This document shows, piece by piece, positions 8,734 to 18,212 of a stretch of DNA of 64,000 bases. The position numbers and the translations under genes are program-made. A model generated the notes under the pieces. It was not told the DNA's origin. It made no database searches and was given only the letters and a program-made list of their open reading frames with translations. Positions within the stretch are counted from its first letter, which is position 1, and each line of letters begins with the position of its first letter. This DNA comes from Pedobacter sp. HDW13. GTDB taxonomy: Bacteria; Bacteroidota; Bacteroidia; Sphingobacteriales; Sphingobacteriaceae. Where the stretch lies: assembly GCF_011303555.1 (NCBI RefSeq), contig NZ_CP049868.1:4526001-4590000 (forward strand). Reading direction: 5' to 3'.

Positions 8734-9300
8734 ATGGGTGATTATAATCTGAATACTGATGATGAGCTTTTACTACTTCTGAAGGAGCGTAACCACCGCG
8801 CCTATGCAGAAATTTACCAGCGCTACTGGGCCATGCTGTTCCGTTATGCGCGTAAAATACTCCAAAACGACGAAGAATCGAGGGATGTAGTACAGGATGT
8901 TTTTGTGATGTTATGGTCGAAATCTGAAGCACTCGAAATCCACACTTCCTTATCCTGTTTTCTGTATGCCGCCGTGCGCAACAGTATCCTTAAACTTTTT
9001 CAGCGCGGAAAGGTAAAAAACAACTATTTAAATTCGCTCGAAAAATTTATCGAAGCCGGCAACAATACCACCGATCATTTGGTACGCAACCGCGAACTGG
9101 CCAAACGCATCGAACTCGAAGTTGCGCAGCTGCCCGCAAAAATGCGCGAGGTTTTTGAACTAAGCCGCAATGCACATTTATCCCATCGCGAAATTGCTGT
9201 GCGCATGGATATTTCTGATAAAACCGTTAAAAAACAAATGAATAATGCCTTAAAAATACTCCGTTTAAAACTGGGCAGTTTATTCGTTTTGATCTTCTGA
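8734..9300 (+). CDS. ECF RNA polymerase sigma-70 factor (FecI-like)
   Basis: A 188-residue sigma factor. Region 2 covers about 24-92 ('YAEIYQRYWAMLFRYARKIL', 'DVVQDVFVMLWSK') and region 4 covers about 125-176 ('LPAKMREVFELSRNAHLSHR', 'DISDKTVKKQMNNAL'). It is followed by a FecR anti-sigma gene and a SusC with an STN signalling domain, the standard trans-envelope cascade. It should direct RNA polymerase to the susC promoter when the receptor signals. A very T-rich tract lies just downstream (9311-9340). The ATG gives a normal family length. Confidence 0.93.
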   Translation: MGDYNLNTDDELLLLLKERNHRAYAEIYQRYWAMLFRYARKILQNDEESRDVVQDVFVMLWSKSEALEIHTSLSCFLYAAVRNSILKLFQRGKVKNNYLNSLEKFIEAGNNTTDHLVRNRELAKRIELEVAQLPAKMREVFELSRNAHLSHREIAVRMDISDKTVKKQMNNALKILRLKLGSLFVLIF

Positions 9301-9398
9301 TTTTACCCGATTAATTTTTTTTTATTTTTTTTATTTTTTTCTACGCCCTGGCCGCGGGCAAATGTTCATAACCATACATCAACCTATAAGTGTTAGTT

Positions 9399-10568
9399 AT
9401 GGAGCATAAAAGAGCTGAAGCATTACTGGAAAAATATCTGGCCGGGCATTGTACGCCCGAGGAAGTGGCTATTGTAGAGTCGTGGTACCTGCAAGTAACC
9501 GAAAATCCTGAGGCTTTAGCTCCCGAACCGGATTATGCTTCGCTTGGAGATAGCATGTGGGGCACCATACAAGAGCGAAACAATCCGCCTAAAAAAGTAA
9601 AACTGCAATGGGGCTGGGCTGCAGCAGCAGTTATTTTGCTGGCGCTTGGCTTTGGTTTATATCAATACAAAAATACCAGTCAGCCCGAAATGCAAAGTGT
9701 TGGGTATTTAGTTAAAAACGATATTAAACCCGGCGGAAATAAAGCTTTTCTTACACTGGCCAATGGGGCTAAAATTTCGCTCGATGATACACAGAATGGT
9801 AAAATAGCCGAACAGCAAGGTGTAAGCATTACCAAAACAGCTAAGGGCGAGTTGGTTTATACTGCTAAAAATGCCACTGCACAATGGCTTGCAGGGAAAC
9901 AGCAATTTAATACTATAGAAACGCCAAAAGGTGGCCAGTACCAGATAAACCTGCCCGATGGTACCAAAGTATGGCTAAACGCGGCTTCATCTTTAAAATA
10001 TCCTACATCTTTTGCCAGTACAGGTCGCGAGGTACAGCTTAAAGGCGAAGCCTATTTTGAAGTGGCTAAAAAAACTACACAGGGGCAGCGGGTTCCGTTT
10101 ACTGTAAAAACCGAAACGCAGGTGGTAGAAGTTTTGGGTACGCATTTCAACATTAACAGTTACAATAACGAAGAAAATACCAAAACCACACTGGTTGAAG
10201 GATCGGTAAGGGTTACACCTGTTACCGGATCGGGAAATTTAGCTGTACTGGCCAAAGTTTTGAAACCCGGCGAACAATCGTTGTTAAAAGGATCGTCGGT
10301 TAAAATAACAGCAGTAGAAACCGAAGAGGCCCTGGCCTGGAAAGAAGGCCTTTTTATGTTTGATAATGAAAACCTCGAAAGTATTATGCATAAAGTAGCC
10401 AGGTGGTATGATGTAGAGGTGGTATTTAAGGATAAAGTTTTATTGACTAAAGATTATAGCGGTACCGTTTCCAGGTTTGGAAATGTATCGCAGGTGCTTA
10501 AAAAGTTAGAATTAACGGGATCAGTTCATTTTAATATCGAAGGAAGGAGGATTGTAGTAATGAAATAA
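9399..10568 (+). CDS. FecR-family anti-sigma factor
   Basis: A 389-residue inner-membrane anti-sigma regulator. The cytoplasmic N-terminus ('RAEALLEKYLAGHCTPEEVA') should bind the sigma factor at 8734-9300. A single membrane helix follows at about 72-89 ('GWAAAAVILLALGFGLYQY'), then a periplasmic FecR domain at about 170-270 ('LPDGTKVWLNAASSLKYP', 'EVQLKGEAYFEVAK') and a C-terminal DUF4974-like domain at about 318-389 that would contact the STN domain of SusC. I prefer the ATG at 9399 over an in-frame GTG three codons upstream. The spacing to sigma (98 bp) and SusC (139 bp) fits a regulatory operon. Confidence 0.92.
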   Translation: MEHKRAEALLEKYLAGHCTPEEVAIVESWYLQVTENPEALAPEPDYASLGDSMWGTIQERNNPPKKVKLQWGWAAAAVILLALGFGLYQYKNTSQPEMQSVGYLVKNDIKPGGNKAFLTLANGAKISLDDTQNGKIAEQQGVSITKTAKGELVYTAKNATAQWLAGKQQFNTIETPKGGQYQINLPDGTKVWLNAASSLKYPTSFASTGREVQLKGEAYFEVAKKTTQGQRVPFTVKTETQVVEVLGTHFNINSYNNEENTKTTLVEGSVRVTPVTGSGNLAVLAKVLKPGEQSLLKGSSVKITAVETEEALAWKEGLFMFDNENLESIMHKVARWYDVEVVFKDKVLLTKDYSGTVSRFGNVSQVLKKLELTGSVHFNIEGRRIVVMK

Positions 10569-10707
10569 ACCTTAAAACTGCAATCCAAAAAAAAGTCAGC
10601 AATGCTACCAACATTACTGACCCTGAACCGGCGTAAACCGGCTAATGTTTGGATCAGTTCAAAATAAACTATGCGATAGAATAATAGAAACCAAAACAAA
10701 CAAACAA

Positions 10708-13700
10708 ATGTATATAAATTCTGCTAATAATTTTTGCAGGTATAGCTCCTGCATGACCAAATTTTTGCTAGTGATGAAACTCCTTATAGTTTTAATGGTA
10801 ACTGCTTTACTACAGGCAAGTGCTGCAACAAGCAATGCCCAGAGCCTTTCTCTAGTTAATAAACACATTACCATTAAGCAGGTTTTCAAAGAAATTAGAA
10901 AACAAACCGGCTATAATGTATTGTGGGAAGCCGATAAATTACAAACCAACCAAACCATTAATGTAAGTTTTAATAATACCCCACTTGATGAGGTATTGAA
11001 AAAATGCCTGGCAGGCAAACCATTAACCTACGCCATTGATGAAAAAACAGTGATTATTAAAGCTGCCGAAATTTCGGTATTTGAAAAACTGTTAAACCTG
11101 TTTAAAAACATCGAGGTAAGTGGTAAAGTGGTAGATGAAAAGGGCGGCGCTATGCCCAACACCTCCATACTGATTAAGGGAACCAAAATTTTTCATAAAA
11201 CAGACGAAGGCGGAAACTTTAAATTTACAATAGCCGGAGAGGGCGCAGTTTTAGTGGTATCGTACCTGGGTTACAAAACCCAGGAGGTACCGGTAAATAA
11301 AAGTGGAAGTTTAACCATTTCGCTGCAGCCTGATATGGCCGACTTGGAAGATGTAGTGGTAGTAGGTTACGGAACACAGAAACGGGCAAACTTAACTGGT
11401 GCAGTTGATGCAATAAGTGCCAAACAATTAGAAAACAGGCCAATTGCCAATATTGGGCAGGGTTTACAGGGCTTAATTCCGAATTTAAATATTTCTATTG
11501 CCAATGGCAGGCCCAATACGGCGCCCGATTTCAATATCAGGGGATTTACCTCTATTAATGGTGGTGCACCTTTAATATTGGTAGATAACGTACCTTTCAG
11601 CAGTTCCGATTTGTTAACACTTAACCCTGCCGATATAGAAAGTGTATCGGTATTAAAAGATGCAGCTTCATCGGCCATTTATGGTGCGAGAGCACCATTT
11701 GGGGTTGTTTTAATTGTTACCCGCACAGCAAAAAGCAGCAAATTAAATGTTGGGGTAAACAGTTATATGGCCTACCGTACCGTAGGTAAATTGCCAGAAG
11801 TGGTTACCGATCCGTACCAGGTATTGAAAGCTAAAAACGAAGCCGCCTTTCCTTTGTACAACCCAGCCTATAGCGCTACATTGGTAGAAGCGGCCAGGTT
11901 ACGCTCATTAGATCCTTCGTTGCCAGATGTAATTACCGATCCAACCGACCCGAACAAATGGTTCTACATCGGATCGACAGATTGGCTTAGAGAAGCTTAC
12001 AATCAATCGGCACCAACTTACAATGTGGGCGTAAATGTATCTAAAAGGGCCGAACAGGTGAGTTACTATCTTTCTGCCAATTATTACAGGCAGAATGGAA
12101 TGATCAAGAATGCAAATGAAAACAACAACATTTATAACCTACGTGGAAAAGTTGATTTGAATGTAACCAAATGGCTTACGCTCTCTAACAACACCATGTT
12201 AACCTCTACCTTTTACGAGGCTCCTACCTTTATTGATGGAAACTATTTCTGGAATATAAACCGTACCAACGTAACCGATATTCCGCGCAACCCCGATGGT
12301 TCGTGGACTTCGGCAGGTGCATCTTTGTTAGGTGCAGTGCAAGAAGGTGGCCGCAAAACTTTAAGCTCGAACACGGTGCAAACCACTTTCTCTTTCGATG
12401 CTTCGCTGGTTAAAAATATCTGGAGTTTAAAGGGCGATGCAACTTTAAGGCGGGTAAATAACCTAAACAAATCATACGAAATTCCGGTGCCATATAAAAC
12501 CGGACCTAACTTATCACCTCCTTTATCTACTTCCACTTCGGCAGCCGATCAGCATGCAAATACCAAATACAATATTATTAACCTGTATACCGAAGCACAC
12601 AAAAAGCTAGGGAACCATTTTGTATCGGGTTTGGTAGGTTACAACCAGGAGGAATTGCGTTACAATGCCTTTACAGCTTCGCGCAAATTGTTAATTTCCA
12701 ATAGCCTGCCTTCTATAAATCTGGCTACCGGCGATCAAACGGTAAGCGAAAGCATTTCTGAATGGGCAGTACAAGGACTTTTTTACCGCGTAAACTATAA
12801 TTTTAAAGAACGTTACCTGTTGGAGTTAAATGGCCGTTATGATGGTTCATCGCGTTTTGCACCAGGTAAAAGATGGGTTTTTGTTCCTTCAGGCTCGGCA
12901 GGCTGGTTACTATCTGACGAGAAGTTTTTTGCCCCGGTAAAACAATTTTTAGCAATGGATATGTTTAAAATCAGAGGTTCTTACGGTGTGCTGGGTAACC
13001 AGGCCGCTGTAGGAGAGTACGATTACCTGTCGAAAATGACCAGCGGTAAAACCTCGCAGATTTTGGGCGGTGCACAACCAACTTATGTTAATCCGCCGGC
13101 AGCTATCTCAAGTAATTTTACCTGGGAAAAGGTATCATCTGTAAACCTCGGTATCGATGCGGCTTTCTTCAAAAACAGGTTAGAGGTGAATTTTGACCGT
13201 TACACCCGTTTTACTAAAAATATGCTCGTAGCTGGTAAACCTTTACCTGGAGTTTTTGGAACAGCATCGCCAACTACCAATGCTGCCGATTTAAAAACCA
13301 AGGGCTGGGAGTTAAAACTGGGTTGGAAAGATCAGGCTACTTTAGGTGGTTCGCCATTTAGTTACAATGTAGTGCTGGCCTTAAGTGATAGCAGAACTTA
13401 CATTACCCGTTTCGATAACCCAAATAAATTGCTGACTGGTGTTTCATTTTACGAGGGCATGGAGTTAGGCGAAATATGGGGGCTGGAGGCCGAAGGCTTT
13501 TTCCAGAATGCTGATGAGTTGAAAAACCACGCCAACCAAACTGCAGTAGGTACCGACGATCAGCGTTATCAGTATTTTGTGGGCGATATTAAATTTAAAG
13601 ACCGCAACAACGATGGTAAAATAGACTTTGGTAATAAAACAGTTGATAACCCTGGCGATTACTACAAACTGGGTAACAACAGAAACCGCCTTCCGTACAG

Positions 13701-14175
13701 TATCGATTTATCTGGTGCATGGAAAGGTTTCGATTTACGCGTGTACATTCAGGGCGTGGCCAAAAGAGATTGGTATGCTGATGGTAGCAACATTTATTTC
13801 TGGGGAATTTATGCACAGCCATGGACCAACGTTACCGTGCAAAACCTCGATCACTGGAGCCCTGAAACCCCAAATGCTTATTTCCCGAGGATAAAAGCCT
13901 ATGCTGCTGAAGATACCGGAGAGGAATTGGGTATTCCGAATACCAAATACCTGCAAGATGCTTCGTACATGCGTGTTAAAAACATTACACTGGGTTATAC
14001 TTTACCTAAAAGTTTATTAAAACGTGCTAAAATCGAAAATGTACACTTTTATGTAAGTGGCGAAAATTTATTCGAACACTCCAACCTAAAAGTGAAACTA
14101 GATCCAGAAGGCCTGGGCGGAAGTATCTATCCATTTCAACGTACTTATTCATTTGGTCTGAACTTTAATTTCTAA
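10708..14175 (+). CDS. SusC/RagA-family TonB-linked outer-membrane protein with STN domain
   Basis: About 1155 residues from the ATG at 10708. An upstream in-frame ATG at 10645 would add 21 unlikely residues. The signal region (to about 45) ends 'ATSNAQ'. Then come an STN secretin/TonB short domain (about 50-118, 'ITIKQVFKEIRKQTGYNVLW') that transmits the binding signal to FecR, a carboxypeptidase-D regulatory-like domain (about 136-210), the plug with 'DVVVVGYGTQKRANLTGAV', and a 22-strand type beta barrel ending in 'RTYSFGLNFNF' with the aromatic C-terminus expected for an outer-membrane protein. With the SusD downstream it forms a TonB-powered nutrient importer. The substrate is not visible; the neighbouring phosphoesterase hints at a phosphorylated or complex glycan. 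Confidence 0.95.
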   Translation: MYINSANNFCRYSSCMTKFLLVMKLLIVLMVTALLQASAATSNAQSLSLVNKHITIKQVFKEIRKQTGYNVLWEADKLQTNQTINVSFNNTPLDEVLKKCLAGKPLTYAIDEKTVIIKAAEISVFEKLLNLFKNIEVSGKVVDEKGGAMPNTSILIKGTKIFHKTDEGGNFKFTIAGEGAVLVVSYLGYKTQEVPVNKSGSLTISLQPDMADLEDVVVVGYGTQKRANLTGAVDAISAKQLENRPIANIGQGLQGLIPNLNISIANGRPNTAPDFNIRGFTSINGGAPLILVDNVPFSSSDLLTLNPADIESVSVLKDAASSAIYGARAPFGVVLIVTRTAKSSKLNVGVNSYMAYRTVGKLPEVVTDPYQVLKAKNEAAFPLYNPAYSATLVEAARLRSLDPSLPDVITDPTDPNKWFYIGSTDWLREAYNQSAPTYNVGVNVSKRAEQVSYYLSANYYRQNGMIKNANENNNIYNLRGKVDLNVTKWLTLSNNTMLTSTFYEAPTFIDGNYFWNINRTNVTDIPRNPDGSWTSAGASLLGAVQEGGRKTLSSNTVQTTFSFDASLVKNIWSLKGDATLRRVNNLNKSYEIPVPYKTGPNLSPPLSTSTSAADQHANTKYNIINLYTEAHKKLGNHFVSGLVGYNQEELRYNAFTASRKLLISNSLPSINLATGDQTVSESISEWAVQGLFYRVNYNFKERYLLELNGRYDGSSRFAPGKRWVFVPSGSAGWLLSDEKFFAPVKQFLAMDMFKIRGSYGVLGNQAAVGEYDYLSKMTSGKTSQILGGAQPTYVNPPAAISSNFTWEKVSSVNLGIDAAFFKNRLEVNFDRYTRFTKNMLVAGKPLPGVFGTASPTTNAADLKTKGWELKLGWKDQATLGGSPFSYNVVLALSDSRTYITRFDNPNKLLTGVSFYEGMELGEIWGLEAEGFFQNADELKNHANQTAVGTDDQRYQYFVGDIKFKDRNNDGKIDFGNKTVDNPGDYYKLGNNRNRLPYSIDLSGAWKGFDLRVYIQGVAKRDWYADGSNIYFWGIYAQPWTNVTVQNLDHWSPETPNAYFPRIKAYAAEDTGEELGIPNTKYLQDASYMRVKNITLGYTLPKSLLKRAKIENVHFYVSGENLFEHSNLKVKLDPEGLGGSIYPFQRTYSFGLNFNF

Positions 14176-14185
14176 TACTAAACAG

Positions 14186-15967
14186 ATGAAAACAAAATAT
14201 TACATCAATATATTAGTGGTTATCCTCACCGTTGGCTTTTTGGCCGGATGTAAGAAGGATTTTTTAGACCGCATTCCGGAAACCACCATTACCCCGAACG
14301 AGTTTTTTAAAACCACAGCCGATTTGGAAACCTACAGCAATGGTTTTTATGGCATGTTTGGTGCCGGTACCGACGATGTTTTTTCAGACAATATATCGGT
14401 TTACCTGGGCGGGCATGAAATGGATAACATGATTAGGGGCAAAATTACGCCCGCTAACGTTGGTGGCTGGAGCTGGGGCAACCTGCGCACCATCAATTAC
14501 ATGATCAATAATCTTCAAAATGTAAAAGGCGATGCAGCTACCATTAAGCACTTTGTTGGTATTGCCCGTTTTTACAGGGGGATATTTTATTATAACATGA
14601 TTCGCAGATATGGCGATGTACCTTATTACAATACGGTTTTAGGTACCAATGATGAAGCGCAGCTTTATAAAGCCAAAGATCCACGAACGCTGGTAGCGGA
14701 TTCGGTTGTTGCCGACCTGGAATATGCTGCCGCCAACGTGCTGCCAACAGGAACCAATACCCGCGTAACCAAATGGGCTGCATTAACGGTTTTATCGAGG
14801 TTTTGCCTGTACGAAGGTACTTTTAGGAAATACCACGATGAACTGGGCTTACAAAGTTCGGCCAATACCTTTTTGCAAAGGGCTGCATCTGCTTCTAAAT
14901 CGGTAATGACCGATGGTGGTTTTAGCATTTACAATACCGGTAAAAAAGGAGAAGATTACCAGAAACTGTTTACCAGCGAAGATTTAAGCGGTATTAAAGA
15001 AATCATCTTTTACGATGATTATAACCGAGCTTTAAACCGGTCTAATAGCACACATTATGTGTTCGATTGGCAATGGTCGTTAAGCAAAAGTTTAATCGAT
15101 ACCTATTTAATGACAGATGGAACGGCTTTCACCTCAACAACCGATTGGGACAAGAAGCCTTACTCCGAAATCTTCAAAAACCGCGATGCAAGGATGGCGG
15201 TAACGGTTGCGCCTCCCGGATTTTCGACTACTTTGGGTGGAGCGCCAAATAAAACCCGGCCAACTTTTGGCGGTTATCCTCAAATTAAGTTTTATGCTAT
15301 AGATCCTGTCAGCAAATCATATACTGAGTTTACCGACCTGCCAATATTACGTTATGCAGAGGTATTGTTAATTAATGCTGAGGCCAAAGCAGAGCTGGGT
15401 ACCCTAAGCCAAACCGATTTAGACCTGACCATTAATGTGTTGCGCAACCGCGCTGGTGTAGCAGCATTGAATATGGTTACTGCAAATGCCAGTCCCGATA
15501 ACGTTTTGGCAGCCATGTACCCTGCGGTTAATGGTGTTAACAAAGGTGTGCTATTAGAAATCCGCCGCGAACGCAATGTAGAGCTGGCCTGCGAAGGTTT
15601 CAGGTTTGCAGATTTGTTGCGTTGGAAAGCTGGTAAATTATTAGAGAAACCTACCCAGGGTATGTACGTGGCTAAGCTGGGTGCTTACGATGTTACCGGA
15701 GATGGGGTAGAAGATGTTGCCATTTTGCAGGCCGCAGGTCAGGAAACACCACTTGATGGTTTACCTGCTGATGTTAAAGCTAAACTGGTAAAATATTATT
15801 TAAGCGATAATAGTTTTTATCTGAGCAACGGCACTTCGGGCTTCGTTATGTTCCCCGAAAACCAAACCAACCCAAGGTCGTTTATCGAGCCGAAGTATTA
15901 TTATTACCCAATACCAATGCAGCAGATTTTACTAAACCCGCAACTTAAACAACCAACAGGTTGGTAA
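14186..15967 (+). CDS. SusD/RagB-family nutrient-binding outer-membrane lipoprotein
   Basis: 593 residues, beginning with a lipoprotein signal and lipobox 'GFLAGC' (C22), followed by 'KKDFLDRIPETTITPNEFF', a classic SusD start. The helical TPR-like body and C-terminal SusD domain ('LRYAEVLLINAEAKAEL', 'EIRRERNVELACEGFRFADL') are complete. It sits on the cell surface as the lid of the SusC transporter. It starts 10 bp after the SusC stop, so they are cotranscribed. Ligand specificity cannot be read from the sequence. Confidence 0.95.
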   Translation: MKTKYYINILVVILTVGFLAGCKKDFLDRIPETTITPNEFFKTTADLETYSNGFYGMFGAGTDDVFSDNISVYLGGHEMDNMIRGKITPANVGGWSWGNLRTINYMINNLQNVKGDAATIKHFVGIARFYRGIFYYNMIRRYGDVPYYNTVLGTNDEAQLYKAKDPRTLVADSVVADLEYAAANVLPTGTNTRVTKWAALTVLSRFCLYEGTFRKYHDELGLQSSANTFLQRAASASKSVMTDGGFSIYNTGKKGEDYQKLFTSEDLSGIKEIIFYDDYNRALNRSNSTHYVFDWQWSLSKSLIDTYLMTDGTAFTSTTDWDKKPYSEIFKNRDARMAVTVAPPGFSTTLGGAPNKTRPTFGGYPQIKFYAIDPVSKSYTEFTDLPILRYAEVLLINAEAKAELGTLSQTDLDLTINVLRNRAGVAALNMVTANASPDNVLAAMYPAVNGVNKGVLLEIRRERNVELACEGFRFADLLRWKAGKLLEKPTQGMYVAKLGAYDVTGDGVEDVAILQAAGQETPLDGLPADVKAKLVKYYLSDNSFYLSNGTSGFVMFPENQTNPRSFIEPKYYYYPIPMQQILLNPQLKQPTGW

Positions 15968-15990
15968 TAGTATAAATCAATAGTATAAAT

Positions 15991-16098
15991 AAGAGACCGT
16001 CATCTCGACTGAAGCGCAGTCCCGACATTAAGTCGGGAGAGAGAGCTATTACTAAAATTCTCGACATCGTCGCACTTCGTTCGAAATGACGGTCTCTT
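15991..16098. repeat. GTCAT-type palindromic intergenic element, copy 1
   Basis: A 108-bp element with 13-bp inverted ends: AAGAGACCGTCAT 15991-16003 and ATGACGGTCTCTT 16086-16098. An inner stem TCCCGAC/GTCGGGA lies at 16020-16038. The ends share the GTCATYTCGA / TCGARATGAC signature with 17236-17362 and 28122-28163. It resembles REP/MITE-like elements that are scattered between genes. It separates SusD from the phosphoesterase gene and creates a spurious in-frame ATG upstream of that gene. Confidence 0.75.
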
Positions 16099-16118
16099 TA
16101 ACCACAACACAAATGAAC

Positions 16119-17036
16119 ATGAAAAGAAGAAGTTTATTAAAAGCACTCCCATTGGCTACCGCTGCATTGGCCCTTGGCGATTTAAACGCCGTTGCATCGG
16201 CACCCGCAGAAAAAGATAAGAAGAAAAAACTGGTATTAACCATTGCGCATATTACCGATGTACACATCCGTCAGGGCGATAATGCACCGGCAAGGTTTGA
16301 AAAATGCCTGCAAAAGATTAAAGACCTTAAAGTAGATTTTTTTCTCAACGGAGGTGATAGCATCCACGCAGCCGATTATAACGATATTAAACGCGAAAGT
16401 GTGGTAGAGCAATGGGGGATATGGGATAAATGCATTAAACAGCTTGATGGCTATGAACTGCACAGCTGTATTGGTAACCACGATATCTGGTGGGCAGCCC
16501 CCTCAAAAGAGGATGAAATGTATGGTAAAGATTACGTGGTAAAAAGGCTCAAAATTCCTAACCGTTATTATAGTTTCAGTAAAAATGGCTGGCATTTTAT
16601 CATTTTGGATGGGAACAATAAAAATACCGCATTAGATGCCGAACAATACAAGTGGCTGGAAAGTGAATTAGAAAAGCTACCGGCAAATACACCGGTATTG
16701 CTCATGTCGCACTACCCGATATTAACGGTAACAGGTACCTGGGAAGGTGGGCAACATGGCGATCATAAAGAATTGAAACAGCTTTTTTATAAGCATAAAG
16801 ATAAGGTGAAGGTTTGCCTCAGCGGTCACCAGCATTTGCTGGATAGGGCCTGGTACAATGGTGTAGAGTATTATTGCAACGGTGCCATGAGCGGTTTTTG
16901 GTGGGGTAAAGGCGATAAACGTTCTGCCCAGCCTTATTACTACCAGGAAACACCTCCAGGTTATGCCATTTTAAAGCTGTATAGTGATGGTACGCTCGAA
17001 AACAAATATATCGTAGAAACAGAAGGTCAATCGTAA
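16119..17036 (+). CDS. Exported calcineurin-like metallophosphoesterase
   Basis: About 306 residues. I chose the ATG at 16119 (MKRRSLLKALPLATAALALG), a twin-arginine-like signal. The ATG at 16113 is equally possible, and the one at 16086 lies inside a repeat and is unlikely. All metallophosphoesterase blocks are present: D47-x-H49, GGD with D80, GNHD with N120/H121/D122, H198 in 'LLMSHYPI', and 'SGHQH' with H237/H239. These bind two metal ions and hydrolyse phosphomono- or diesters. It follows SusC/SusD in the same direction, so it probably works on the imported nutrient in the periplasm, although a repeat element separates them. Confidence 0.88.
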   Translation: MKRRSLLKALPLATAALALGDLNAVASAPAEKDKKKKLVLTIAHITDVHIRQGDNAPARFEKCLQKIKDLKVDFFLNGGDSIHAADYNDIKRESVVEQWGIWDKCIKQLDGYELHSCIGNHDIWWAAPSKEDEMYGKDYVVKRLKIPNRYYSFSKNGWHFIILDGNNKNTALDAEQYKWLESELEKLPANTPVLLMSHYPILTVTGTWEGGQHGDHKELKQLFYKHKDKVKVCLSGHQHLLDRAWYNGVEYYCNGAMSGFWWGKGDKRSAQPYYYQETPPGYAILKLYSDGTLENKYIVETEGQS

Positions 17037-17061
17037 CTGAAATTTGGTTTCTACTTTGATA

Positions 17062-17087
17062 AAGTGCCGCCGAAAGGTGGCACTTTG
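17062..17087 (+). terminator. Intrinsic terminator after the phosphoesterase gene
   Basis: AAAGTGCC 17062-17069 pairs with GGCACTTT 17080-17087, with an inner CC-GAAA-GG, followed by TGTTTTTAT. It lies 25 bp after the stop of the metallophosphoesterase and probably ends the SusC/SusD transcript. Confidence 0.8.
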
Positions 17088-17235
17088 TTTTTATATAAGT
17101 TCTACTACTGAGGTTATCCAGTCCCCCTTTGAAGGGGTAGGGGGATGATTAGGTACATTACAAAGCACCTTTAAAAGTTTCCCAAGGGTTAATTTATTGG
17201 ATAAAAATCAATATTAGTTACAGCTCCTTCGGAGT

Positions 17236-17362
17236 CGTCATTTCGAGCGAAGTGCAGCGTAGTCGAGAACCACGAAGTGCTCAGCGAAGCTAAATCTTAT
17301 TAGATAGATCTCTCCCTGCCCGAAGCAGGCGGGCGCTCCACTGCGTTCCGGTCGAGATGACG
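17236..17362. repeat. GTCAT-type palindromic intergenic element, copy 2
   Basis: The element begins CGTCATTTCGAGCGAAGTGC at 17236 and ends GGTCGAGATGACG at 17362, so its ends are inverted. It contains CCTGCCCGAAGCAGGCGGGC, a second short stem. It belongs to the same family as 15991-16098 and 28122-28163. It lies between the convergent phosphoesterase and dehydrogenase genes. Confidence 0.75.
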
Positions 17363-17370
17363 TTTCAAAA

Positions 17371-17404
17371 AAAAAGGATTACCCATTGTTCAGGTAATCC
17401 TTTT
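17371..17404 (-). terminator. Intrinsic terminator after the SDR dehydrogenase gene
   Basis: AAAAGGATTACC 17372-17383 pairs with GGTAATCCTTTT 17393-17404 (12-bp perfect stem). Read on the minus strand it ends in a T-run, and it lies 25 bp beyond the stop of the SDR gene. Confidence 0.82.
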
Positions 17405-17429
17405 ATTACTTTATAATGAAGTGCATCGG

Positions 17430-18212
17430 TTACAACAATGCCCGGTCTAAGTGCACATAACCACCATCAACATGAATAAGCTGACCTGTAGTATGGCTCG
17501 ATTTATCTGACAATAAGAACACTGCTGTATTGGCGATCTCCTCTACGGTGGTCATCCGGTTCTCAAAAGGGATTTTATCGGTAATGCTTTTCAGTTTCTC
17601 TTCCGGCTGATCGAATGTGCTGATCCATTTTTGATAGAGGGGAGTCCAGGCCTCGGCCACGATAATGGCGTTAACGCGGATGCCGTATTGCAATAACTCA
17701 ACCGCCCATTCGCGGGTTAAGGCATTACGCGCACCATTAGCTGCTGCATAACCCGATGTACCACCCTGACCGGTTTCAGCAGTTTTACTGCCAATGTTTA
17801 AGATTGAACCCTTATTCTTTTTCAGCTCAGGCAAAACGTGCTGGGCCAATAAATAATAATGTACTACGTTTTTGTGTAACGATTCCATAAAAGCCTCGTA
17901 GGTGCCGCTTTCGAGGCCTACGCCGTCGTTAACCCCGGCATTGTTAACCAAACCATCAATGCGGTTGTATTTGGCTAATATGGCATCAACTATATTTTTA
18001 CAACTATCGGGTGCAGTTAGTTCGGCAGTAAAATAATCGCCATTCAATCCAAGGTCTTTAATTTCCTGCAACATGCTCTGGTTATCGGCTTCGTTACGGC
18101 CAATAATGATGGGGAATGCGTTTTCAATTGCCAAAGCTTTAACAATTGCTGCGCCAATGCCTTTTGCACCACCACTTACCAAAATTATTTTTCCTTTTAA
18201 ATTTAAATCCAT
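17430..18212 (-). CDS. SDR-family dehydrogenase, L-fucose dehydrogenase-like, with atypical active site
   Basis: 260 residues with the SDR fold: nucleotide-binding 'GGAKGIG' (14-20), 'NNAG' (90-93), catalytic S142 and Y155. The fourth catalytic position, normally lysine in YxxxK, is asparagine (N159, codon AAT). The 'SKTAETGQGGTSGY', 'ALTREWAVEL' and C-terminal 'HVDGGYVHLDRAL' stretches resemble bacterial L-fucose dehydrogenases as I remember them. The likely reaction is NAD(P)-dependent oxidation of L-fucose or a similar sugar to the lactone. It lies downstream of a UxaA-type dehydratase and a FucP-type permease on the same strand, which supports an oxidative deoxysugar pathway. The K-to-N change raises doubt about activity or suggests a subfamily variant. 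Confidence 0.82.
   Translation of the reverse strand: MDLNLKGKIILVSGGAKGIGAAIVKALAIENAFPIIIGRNEADNQSMLQEIKDLGLNGDYFTAELTAPDSCKNIVDAILAKYNRIDGLVNNAGVNDGVGLESGTYEAFMESLHKNVVHYYLLAQHVLPELKKNKGSILNIGSKTAETGQGGTSGYAAANGARNALTREWAVELLQYGIRVNAIIVAEAWTPLYQKWISTFDQPEEKLKSITDKIPFENRMTTVEEIANTAVFLLSDKSSHTTGQLIHVDGGYVHLDRALL

Larger units (their letters stand above)
17088..17429. other. Intergenic region between convergent genes, filled with repeats
   Basis: The space between the two terminators holds a G/C-rich inverted motif (CCCCCTTTGAAGGGG at 17123-17137, followed by TAGGGGGATG) and the GTCAT element at 17236-17362. I saw no open frame with coding character in it. Confidence 0.5.

Noticed and set aside
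11367..11678. Minus-strand frame of 103 residues in the SusC gene
   Set aside because: The plus-strand SusC is certain and this frame shows no coding signature.
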